A DNA stretch of 64,000 nucleotides, taken from Doris montereyensis (taxonomy: Eukaryota > Mollusca > Gastropoda > Nudibranchia > Dorididae). Both the position numbers and the translations under genes were made by a program. The stretch spans positions 1 through 64,000 of the forward strand of contig JAXRKP010000658.1 of NCBI GenBank assembly GCA_037039925.1, written 5' to 3'. Under the pieces are notes generated by a model. The model did no database searches. It worked only from the letters and a program-made list of their open reading frames with translations, and had not been told where the DNA came from. This document shows, one piece after another, positions 11,859-20,844 of this stretch (position 1 is the first letter of the stretch; every line of letters starts with the position of its first letter).

Positions 11859-12350
11859 AAAATCTACCTCATTACATTAAATTAATAAACACAGTAATTG
11901 TATTAATCAATGACATGATTATCACGATATAACTCTACAGTAACAAGTACCATGTCATTGATCTGTTTGTAGTTAGTAATTAAATCAAGCCTTGGTGCTG
12001 AGTTGCAAGGCATTAGGCAGTAAAAAATAATTATCAATCTTTTTTCAATTCTGAATTTCAGGAATTTATTTAACTAGCATTGCTTAAGAGTGGTTTCTAC
12101 TGATTAGCTATTTACATAAGTATACAGAGGACCAAACTACTTAGAAAATTACGATAAAAAATGTTTAGAACATTTTACATAGCTTGTAATTAAATCATTT
12201 AAAAGATGAAGTTTATTTTTGCTTGCGTTTTTGCTTTTAATGACGAGTAATTATAATCTATATCAAGTTTGAGCGTCCTAGGTTGTCATAGAAACGTCAT
12301 CGAGTACCCTTACTTATGAATAAGCCACTCCAAAATGATCGTCTTTCCAT

Positions 12351-13689
12351 TCAATTATAGCTATCGGAGATATTTATTGATGTTTTGGATAAAAAAAAAA
12401 TTGAGAATTTTGATCATAATATATGTCGTGAATAATATACAAACGACATTTTTATTACGAAATCATTTCTTTAAAAATACAAGCTAAGAGCCTTGAACCT
12501 GCGTCGACCATTACCACTTTTTAATCAGTGTTAGGTAATTTATGACGGATTATAGCTAAGAGCCTTGGCATTTTCTGCTGATAAAGATTTTCTCCGATAA
12601 TGACGAAAATTAATTATAGCTAAGAGCCTTGGTGCCGAATGGATGCATCATCCAGTATGATAAAGCCATTGACCATTAGTATCTCCCAGGTTGAATATTG
12701 TTATGCGGCAAGTCAATCAACCCCACTCATAAATCGTTCATTCAATGAATTAGGATACAATTAGATCATATTAAGGATGGTGACAGCTTGGAAACCTTCC
12801 AAGTAACAAGCGTGTTTATGTAAAATAGCAAAGTAAGCTTTACAAAAACGCTTATATAACAACATGTTAACTCAAAGTACAATACAGTGAAACATTCCAG
12901 TCGAACAGTAACAGGTCAAGTGGGGTCGCAAAAATAAAAATGTATAAGAAAAATGCCACAGAATAGCGGACGCAGAAAGGTCAATCTTGATAAGAAACAG
13001 AACATAGAATACTTTTTTATCTATTGGAAGAAATCTGCAGTACAAGGATGGCGCTGATCATCATTATCTTCATCAAGGGGAATAGCCAATACAAAAATAC
13101 AACTGAATAATGATTAAATTATTTGTATGCTCATGAAGTAATAACAGCAAAATCTCCATAAGGCAGAGTAAGTATGTGGGTCTGAGATGGGCCATCTTGA
13201 TCACTGCCTCATTATGGAAGAAAGAACCTAATGGTCGTATGGTGCTCATTCTAAATATGTATAAACCCGCTGGTTTGAAGTAAAGAAATATCTCCCTGAA
13301 GACTTTTGTTTTCTTTAATTCATCTTAGAAATTAGTCCTGATGTTGAAAAACATTTTTTGAAACTTTATGATCTTGTTCGTTTGATAATAAAACTTATTG
13401 TAAAAACAAGATTAATTGGTTTTTTATTCTTATTATCTAATTAAAATTAAATGGGTTAAAAGGATTTTTTGACCTCCGAGATTTGTCCTTGCCTTAATGT
13501 TTATATATATTTCTAAATGCTTTTGCTTGATTCTTAATATACAAATAAAATTCGATGTGTTTACATTTTTGTAATCCTAATGCCATTGACTGTGTGAAAA
13601 CATGAAACATCTAAAAACTATTAATCACAATATTCTTTCCATAGAAACATATCGAGATTTGTCCTTGTTGGCCGTTGTTGTTCTTATTG
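12351..13689. other. Non-coding stretch with a short motif repeated
   Basis: No gene is recognised. The motif TAGCTAAGAGCCTTGG or a close variant occurs at about 12482, 12553 and 12613, 60-70 bp apart. Confidence 0.4.
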
Positions 13690-13818
13690 TTGGCTGTCGG
13701 ACTGGTGACTCAATGGGATGTGTAAAGCATAACAATATGATCACAGAACACTAAAACAAAGCTTTGGGAAAGACACTTAACACGTATTTTCACATATCTC
13801 CAGCTTATATCCAGGTGA
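13690..13818 (+). mobile_element. Degenerate SINE-A fragment
   Basis: GGGAAAGACACTTAACACG and CCAGGTGAAAAG at the expected spacing match the body of the better copy at 23861-24155. The tRNA-like head is mostly eroded. Confidence 0.5.
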
Positions 13819-15585
13819 AAAGATTGGAGCTTTAGCCATGAGTATGCAACAGACTAGGATCTGATGTTGATTAGCGATGAACCTGACTGCTGTAAAGAAA
13901 GGTAGATCTAGATCTAGGCATACACTACAGTTACGATAAATTGGCAGAGGCCAAAACATCTTTTGTCGTCTCATTTAATTAATAATATATTCTCTAACTG
14001 TTTAACTCCCCACCAAGAGTTCACCGTCTTTAGTCAGGGCCAGACGTTACTATTGTGTAGGTCACTGGGCCAGCCTTGCTCCTCAATATGCTCTCTCTGT
14101 CTCTCTCATGTGTGTATCGGCATTAATGAAGCATGCACGATACCACGTTTTTGAAAACGTTGATTACTCAATGGTATGCACCCATTTGAAAAGCCTTCAG
14201 AAATAATAGGTGTTTCCGCCTCAATACCAACATTTTAGCCATTGTATCGATGATGATCTCTCTACCTCATGTACATGTATTACACTATCTAGAACGATAC
14301 CATAAGGATTACAATGGGAAGACCAGTAGGAAAAGGCTTTACGCATTATAGCCTGCCTTTCCTTTTATTGGCTCATGGTTTGGTAGTGAGTTAGAGTGAT
14401 CTCTACCGATTGGCTATTTGCATACGTATGTAGAGCTAGGCTTTGAGATCGAAGTCCTAGCGCAATGTTTTCGGAATGAAAGTTGAAAATTACAATAATG
14501 ATTAGAAACAGCTTCTATATATGGCTTGTAATCAAATCATTTTTAAAGGTGGGGCTTAGCCTTTATAGTCTACACCTAGCCACGCCATTGATATTAACAC
14601 TGATAAGTTCCTTCTGCCTATAGTTGGGTACTCATTCATATCTGATTCAAGCGATGAGAGCTGCGCAACATACCTTTACTAAGAGTATAAACACTGGGGG
14701 AAAAATGGATGCCAGGGTGTGAACCAGTTTTTATCATGCTTACAAATTCACAACGATACCAATTGTGACACAATGACAAAATACCTTTTGAAAATCATGG
14801 CACTATCAGTTGTTCTTTTTTACAGACAAAACTGATTTGGAGGTACAAAGAAGTGCCATCTGATAAAATCAAAGTGAATTGAAAATGTAACGATACAGTT
14901 ATGCAAAGTGCATTATATGCTTTTTTTGGATGGCGAAGGGGAGGGGGTGTCAACTATATACATGAAAGGAGTTTAGTTGCTCCTTGTTGCTGTTGCTTAG
15001 GGTTTTATGCATCTAGTTGGGATTTCTTGGGGGGAGGAGAAGAAGGGGAGGCACAGGGTGATTGCTTTTTTTCGTTTTCATTTAGTTAATGAATGGTGTC
15101 ATCAAATTTATATAGAAGCCTTAGATCTTATTGCCTTTACATCGAGATCTGAAATGCTTTGCAAGTTCATTTTTATTGTCCTTGAGATTTTTTTCTGGCG
15201 TATTGTTCAACTTATCTGATATGGTTTTTGCAGACAATCTTGTATTTGATCATCCAAGTGAATTCATTAACACTGATTTAGTAATCTTATGTCCTCTAAC
15301 AGCCTTGTAAATGTAAAAGCTAGTATATATGCATTTTGATTTTGAACTCTTATTCTGCTGTTTGCTTACACTTCATGTTTGTAAATTTTCGGAGCATCCA
15401 CTTCTCTTATTGATTGCTCTAGATTAATCCATAAGTTTTAAAGATCCACCCAATTTTACCCACTAATCGGGTAGTATTTTCATAAGTTTATGAGGTATGT
15501 GTCTTTCTTAAATTATTCATTGTTTCTAAGACTGGTGGCTACATCAATTTTTGGCAATAACTTTGTTCAATACATGGATTTACAG
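13819..15585. other. Non-coding stretch upstream of IVD copy 2 exons
   Basis: No IVD exon for the N-terminal half of the enzyme was recognised here. A segment near 14400-14560 resembles 12090-12230 (GATTGGCTATTTGCATA versus GATTAGCTATTTACATA). The rest is unassigned AT-rich DNA. Confidence 0.4.
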
Positions 15586-15722
15586 CGGATCATTACGTTT
15601 TGAATGGGACCAAATTTTGGATCACAAATGGGCCAGATGCTGATACTCTAGTTGTGTATGCTAAAACAGATCCAAAAAGCGCAAAGCCGCAGCATGGGAT
15701 AACAGCATTTATTGTTGAAAAG
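15586..15722 (+). CDS. IVD: IVD copy 2 exon ([11 protein letters not shown]…)
   Basis: The acceptor is GATTTACAG and the donor is AAG before GTAGGC. It encodes [19 protein letters not shown], then [18 protein letters not shown] and ITAFIVEK, all uninterrupted. This is the most clearly conserved IVD exon in the window. It belongs to the middle beta-domain that packs on FAD and substrate. Confidence 0.9.
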
Positions 15723-17178
15723 GTAGGCTGTAAAATAATGTGTTTTTTTATATACTCCACTGAGGTTGAATACAATTTTATTCACCCTCTTTCGTTCAAA
15801 ATAAAGTAACTTTCATGTTGGAAGACTTATGATGTAAAGACTTATAGATGTGCATAAATATTGGATTGGTTAATTTGGGACCAAAATGAATTTTCTGTTC
15901 TTTATATATTCGGATAGAACGATCATTTATCCACAAGTTTATAGGAGAAAATGTCCATATGACGTGAAATTTGTTTGTTGCACAATATTTTGTAGGCGAG
16001 GGTAGGTAAAAATAGTAAAAATTTTGACTTAAATTATCCTAACACTGACTGAGAAGATGGCACTGAAAAACCTCTGTAGCTGGTCATTATGACGTCTGTT
16101 TTCACAATAGTTCACATCTAAAACTAGATTTACAATCCTCTTTACATTAGTAACAACGCCATAGATTATCAAAAAGTAAGGGCAACCCGTCTGAAGTGTC
16201 TTTTTTGTGTTATTTTCTTTTGATTTCTTTGCTTGCATTTTTTCAAATCTTTTTTTCGACTAAATTTCTATCTTCTCCGTTATTTACCGACCGATTTGTG
16301 TATTATTTGGCACATAGGTTATTCTCGTCAATGTTAACAGACTGAGGTCGGGTTTTTTTTTATATCTTGTTAACTTTTTGCGAAAATGTTGTAATAAAAA
16401 TGCCATTGTTGCACATAAATGATATGTTATTTTTGAAAAATCCATTGAAAAAAACTATCCAAAATATCTATAAAAAATGACGTCACTCTTTAGATATTGA
16501 ATGGAAAAACTATCTGCACAGGTTTTGTGTGATTTAATTCATAACTGAGTGAGGAGATGGATTTGATAATTGGATCAAAATCAAAGGAGGTGGCAATCAA
16601 AGAAGCTACAAACTTTCCAATGATATAGGATGACTATATTTTGACAGTTTCTAACTCAAAAGCCAAAAAAATCACTTCCACTGTTATAAAGCATCGCAGT
16701 ACAGCCCGTATTCCCCAAATCCTTGGGACCAGAAAAATTAGTTCGTGGAATAAGTGTTTCGGGGAATATCGTTAGTGTACAAAGAAAGATCTTGGTTTGG
16801 ACTTTGTCATGAATTCAGGATTCCGTATTTCGTTGAACACATGTTCGAGGAATATTGGCTGTTCTATGTTTTATTTTTGCTTCAGATAAGCTGGGTTAGT
16901 CATTGTAAACTTTAAATATGTTGGTTTGTTTTCTGCTTCTTTTCTTTGATTCACTGAAACAATTGAAAGAAGCTGTAAGTCTAATAATCTGACTTTTTGG
17001 TCTATAAAATGTGTGGTTGTACAATTTCAGACTCTGTCTTTCTCCTGTAATGATGGTGAGGAAAGTGTAGAGTGTCATTTTGTTTTAGTTTTGAAAAATG
17101 CAAGGATATTGGGTTTGCTTACGGCCGAAGAAGAGAACAATTGTCACAAATATATAAACGCTATGTTTTTTGTTACAG

Positions 17179-17272
17179 GAAATGCCTGGATTTTCTGCAG
17201 GCCCAAAACTTGATAAATTGGGAATGAGGATCTAGCTCATCAGAGCTTACCTTTGATAACTATGTTGTCCAG
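17179..17272 (+). pseudogene. IVD: IVD copy 2 exon (MPGFSAGPKLDKLGM…), frame broken
   Basis: EMPGFSAGPKLDKLGM reads in frame after the 15586 exon. About two bases are then missing after the ATG of LGM, giving an early TAG. Shifting frame restores GSSSSELTF and DNYVV up to the GT donor. The protein pattern matches IVD GMPGFSTSKKLDKLGMRGS. Confidence 0.8.
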
Positions 17273-17585
17273 GTAATCAAACATGTATTGCATAACTGAT
17301 GAAGGATTAAACTACATATATATTTATCCCAATTGTTAGTATTTTTGAGTGGTTCAAGACACATTACACCCTTATTGCATGTTATGCACACCATATAAAT
17401 TAAGAGTAAATGTCATGTCTACAATGCAACCTTTTATTAAAGGACTAATATTATCCTTTCTCTCTCAGTCCTTTCTTTATCTGATTATTTTTTACAATAA
17501 TGTTACAGCCTCTTCATTGTCACATAAGACAAGAGTTACAAGAGTAATGAAAAATAAAGGGTTAAATAACTTTCTGTTATTACAG

Positions 17586-17691
17586 ATGATCCAAAGTAAA
17601 CTGGCAGGACATGTACACAGTTTTTAACATAAGCCGGTCGTATGTCTACAACATTGCAAGGGCACTTGATAAAGGAGAGAAACACTCTAAT
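17586..17691 (+). pseudogene. IVD: IVD copy 2 exon (MIQSKLA…), one extra base
   Basis: Close to the copy 1 exon 2492-2595 but with one extra G (GGCAGGAC versus GGCAGAC) that shifts the frame. Corrected, it reads [17 protein letters not shown] sequence, then YVYNIARALDKGEKHSN. The joint to the next exon falls on a codon boundary, unlike copy 1, yet both copies yield the same residue count. Confidence 0.8.
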
Positions 17692-18355
17692 GTAAGTTAC
17701 CAATGTCATATAATTTCAAAGTTGTATCAAAAGTTGACATGTTAATGTCATCTCATGAATGAACAAAATAGATGTATATGTACATGTATGCTAGTAATTT
17801 TTCATAAAGTTGATTTGAGACATTTGTCATTTGTGTAACACATTAAAACAATACTCTTTGTCATTATGACATTTTGAAAATAATTTGAAATAGTTGCTAC
17901 ATTTAGATTCTATATACTACATATTTATATACACACACATTTATTATTATTTGTCCATGTGTTTATTTACTTATGTATTTACTTATCTTTTTGTTTACAT
18001 TTACAAAGAAGCCATAGTGAATGGTTGTAAATGAAAAAATGTCACACGAAACCTATTTTTAATCAATTATCGGTACTTGAATTTCCTCAAAAAATTCCCT
18101 CGAAAACTTTAGCAGTCTCAATGTATAAAATTTAATGAAGAAAAACAGAGTTTGTGTCGAGATCTTGGATATCTAGACCTATAATTAAGATCAACCGTAT
18201 ACACTTGTACAACTTTTGATGACACATTGAAACATTTACGTTATGTTGTGGTAAAAGGATAGTTTTTTCTTAAAAAAGTACCATGTTTAATCACATCATC
18301 GAAGCGTAGAAAGCTTCAAGCTTCGCTCCGGGATGCCTTAGCAGCAGGCATGTTT

Positions 18356-18740
18356 AATAATAACAATAATATTAATAAATTTATGGAGTGCCGGACATCC
18401 ATCAATGGTGCTTGATGGCACTGTACAATCAAAAGCACAAAAACGATTTTAAAAATTCAAAAACAATTTACAAACCCAATCAAACAAACCATGGAGCATC
18501 AGGATAAAAAAGCACACGAAACAGCAATAAATAAACATTTCAATTCATAGTGAACCCTCTCCAGTGTCAATAAAAGCAAATATAAACAGCGCTGTTTTTG
18601 AACGTCTAAAAATATTGATGGATGGTGAATTCTTTGTATAAAAAGAAAAATTATTCCATAAAACCGGAGCTGCAACATTAAAACTTTTATTACTAAAATA
18701 AGATTTTACTTTAGGTACATTCATTAAAAGCATGATTTGA
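18356..18740 (-). mobile_element. LINE 3' end remnant
   Basis: On the minus strand, YFSNKSFNVAAPVLWNN and SINIFRRSKTALF match the conserved end of CR1/L2-type LINE polyproteins (SFSVAAPxLWNxLP…SLxxFKxxLKTxLF). A non-coding tail follows and ends in ATT/TAA units at 18356-18378, a plausible 3' terminus. It lies inside an intron of IVD copy 2. Confidence 0.7.
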
Positions 18741-18855
18741 TCTTAAAATTCTGCTTTTTGTTTGTATGGGGCAACAAGTTCCATGTTGCTCCTGGAGCAT
18801 TGTAATACATTCATTAATTATATCTCAATTTTGTTTATTTGGTGTTTTTTTCCAG

Positions 18856-18928
18856 GACTGTGCAAGTGCAATTCTGTTCACTGCTGAAGCAGCTACAAAG
18901 ATGGCATTAGATGCAATTCAGATTGTTG
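18856..18928 (+). CDS. IVD: IVD copy 2 exon (DCASAILFTAE…)
   Basis: Encodes [20 protein letters not shown] and IQIVG with AG/GT borders. It differs from the copy 1 exon by a few substitutions, among them G to S and Y to F. It is open in frame. Confidence 0.85.
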
Positions 18929-19276
18929 GTAATTACAATTTTCCACAATTTATGCTCCCGATTTGATTCATAGCACAAACGTATTTATATTATTCAACTA
19001 AACGCATTCTTTCAAATGTAGTTCTTCATAGAAAGTGTTTATTATTATTAGTGGATCAATGTAAAATACACAATGCTTATTCAACTGCCTTTTGATTATG
19101 TTTCAGTCTTTTTGTTCTTAGACCTTATGTTTTCTGTTCTATCATATCAAATATATACAAATACTGTAACATTTGCTTAGTTTTTTTGTTATTTCACAGC
19201 TAGTTAGACTTATATCTTGCACTGTTCCAATCAATAGATTTATTGGGAAAAACTTTGCCGTGATTCTAACAATATT

Positions 19277-19828
19277 TTCAATAGAAGTGCAACCTGGTAA
19301 AAGTAATCACTGATTTTCAATAGAAGTGCAACCTGATAAAAGAAATCACCGACTTTCAATAGAAATGCAACCTGGTAAAATTAATCACTGACTTTCAATA
19401 GAAATGCAACCTGGTAAAAGTAATCACTGACTTTCAATGGAAATGCAACCTGGTAAAAGTAATCACTGACTTTCAATGGAAATGCAACCTGGTAAAAGTA
19501 ATCACTGACTTTCAATGGAAATGCAACCTGGTAAAAGCAATCAATGACTTTTCAATGAAATGCAACCTGGTAAAAGTAATCACTGACTTTCAATGGAAAT
19601 GCAACCTGGTAAAAGCAATCACTGACTTTCAATGGAAATGCAATCTAGTAAAAGTAATCACTGACTTTCAATGGAAATGCACCCTGGTAAAAGTAATCAC
19701 TGACTTTCAATGGAAATGCAACCTGATAAAAGTAATCACTGACTTTCAATGGAACTGCAACCTGGTAAAAGCAATCACTGACTTCCAATGGAAATGCAAC
19801 CCGATAAAAGTAATCACTGACTTTCAGC
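19277..19828 (+). repeat. 39-bp minisatellite, about 14 units
   Basis: The unit reads ATGCAACCTGGTAAAAG then TAATCACTGACTTTCAATGGAA, 39 bp, with small variations. It lies in the last intron of IVD copy 2. Because 39 is a multiple of 3, both strands read as open periodic peptides; this is a by-product and not evidence of coding. A single related unit (TTTGGTAAAAGTTATCACTGA) stands at about 4140-4160 in the matching intron of copy 1. Confidence 0.95.
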
Positions 19829-19879
19829 CCCCTTGAGTAATGACTAGATTTTGTCCGCACATGGGCTTTGGAATATGAT

Positions 19880-19983
19880 TATGTGTGTGTGTGAGTATGT
19901 GTGTTGTGTGTGTGTGTGCATGCATGTGTGTGGTGTGCGTGTGTAAGAGTATGTGAGGGGGTGGACATAGGGGGGGGGGGGGA
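19880..19983 (+). repeat. (TG)n tract and G-run
   Basis: TGTGTG-rich sequence is followed by a run of about 13 G at 19970-19982. Confidence 0.85.
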
Positions 19984-20116
19984 AGAGTTATTAATATAAT
20001 TGACTCAAAACTTCCACTAATCTATTTGAATTTCTAGTGGATTTATATTTCAGTTGCTTTTACTCTTTTGTTAAGGTTGTGCTCTATAATTTATTTTTCA
20101 TCCCATTTTCCCACAG

Positions 20117-20250
20117 GTGGCAATGGTTATGTCAACGATTACCCTACAGGAAGATTCCTGAGAGATGCCAAGCTTTATGAAATTGGGGCTGGTGCAAGTG
20201 AAATCAGATGCCTCATGATAGCAAGGGCTATTAATGCACATTATAAATGA
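20117..20250 (+). CDS. IVD: IVD copy 2 terminal exon, intact
   Basis: Preceded by TTTCCCACAG. It encodes [36 protein letters not shown], then RAINAHYK and TGA. The human pattern here is [18 protein letters not shown]. The T to A and R to C changes are unusual and fit relaxed constraint, though the exon is open. Confidence 0.88.
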
Positions 20251-20488
20251 TTTTAATTTCATTGATATTTTTATTATTATTTCGTAACATTGTTTTTGCT
20301 ATGTTTTTCATATTGATCTTTGTATAATTATACTATACCATGTTTGGAAGAAATGATGCGTAACATCCTTCAGTTTTCTTTCACAATTCACTCAAATGAG
20401 TTTGTAATTGTTATTTTTACATGTGAGAGTGGAATGGGGAGGAGACATAACAGGAAAGTAAAAGGGATGAGCTCTTGGACAGTGAAGG

Positions 20489-20499
20489 GTTATACAAAC
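20489..20499. repeat. Left 11-bp target duplication of SINE-B
   Basis: GTTATACAAAC here is repeated at 20834-20844, flanking the SINE. Confidence 0.85.
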
Positions 20500-20833
20500 G
20501 GAGTGACTCCCAGTAGTCCAGAGGCAAGGTGTCGGCCTCTCAACCCAAAGGTCGGGGTTCAAGCCCCAACAACGGTTGAAAACTTTTCTCAAGACTTTTG
20601 AGTTAAATCTACCCTCCTGATCCAGGTAAGTGGATCAACACCTAGTCCTATCGGATATGGATGAAAAAAATGAATGCAAAAAAAGAGATCATGTGTGCAG
20701 ATCACAACACTCTGTGCACGTTAAAGATCCCTTGGCTGTTTACAGGGCAGTGTGGGCAATATTTAAAAAATTCCACCAAAAAACCCCAAAATCACCTTAG
20801 TTGTAGATGTGGGTAAAATCAAATACAAATAAA
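20500..20833 (+). mobile_element. SINE-B, tRNA-derived, complete
   Basis: The tRNA-like head has an A box (TAGTCCAGAGGC) and a B box (GGTTCAAGCCCC) spaced for RNA polymerase III. An unrelated body of about 250 bp follows, with GTGCACGTTAAAGATCCC and GGGTAAAATCAAATAC near the end. It is flanked by exact 11-bp duplications. Other copies, 36490-36778 and 37714-37968, have the same orientation. It probably depends on a LINE for copying; which one is not evident. Confidence 0.85.
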
Positions 20834-20844
20834 GTTATACAAAC

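Larger units (their letters stand above)
10976..12350. repeat. Possible inverted-repeat element with a GA-rich core
   Basis: Sequence at about 10990-11100 (ATTCATAACTAAGGGAGGAG … TTTCTATGGCAACC) is matched in reverse complement at about 12260-12335 (GGTTGTCATAGAAACG … CTTATGAATAAG). A diverged copy of the left arm occurs at about 16513-16690. The interior holds a small RT-like scrap and a long purine microsatellite. No target duplication was found, so the limits are approximate. Confidence 0.4.
15586..20250 (+). pseudogene. IVD: Isovaleryl-CoA dehydrogenase, copy 2, exon-deleted
   Basis: Five exons match IVD in order: 15586-15722, 17179-17272, 17586-17691, 18856-18928 and 20117-20250. They encode the beta-domain segment [35 protein letters not shown], the MIQSKLA helix, DCASAILFTAE and an intact C-terminus with [11 protein letters not shown] and AINAHYK before TGA. 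The YEIGAG signature, where other acyl-CoA dehydrogenases have a catalytic glutamate, is typical of IVD. The exon(s) equal to …LDLERLVLAGGP… and MQACC…HFQ are missing between 17272 and 17586; in human IVD this segment carries the catalytic Glu254. Two frame breaks (17179 and 17586 exons) add to the damage. The upstream half of the gene is not in view. Probably a dead or dying duplicate, unless misassembled. Confidence 0.75.

Noticed and set aside
19555..19860. Periodic 13-residue repeat protein on either strand
   Set aside because: It comes from the 39-bp minisatellite in an IVD intron. No splice or initiation context, and the single related unit in copy 1 is plainly intronic.
20521..20590. 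tRNA gene in the SINE-B head
   Set aside because: tRNA-like promoter boxes, but the acceptor stem is not paired and the sequence continues into a SINE body with its own target duplication.
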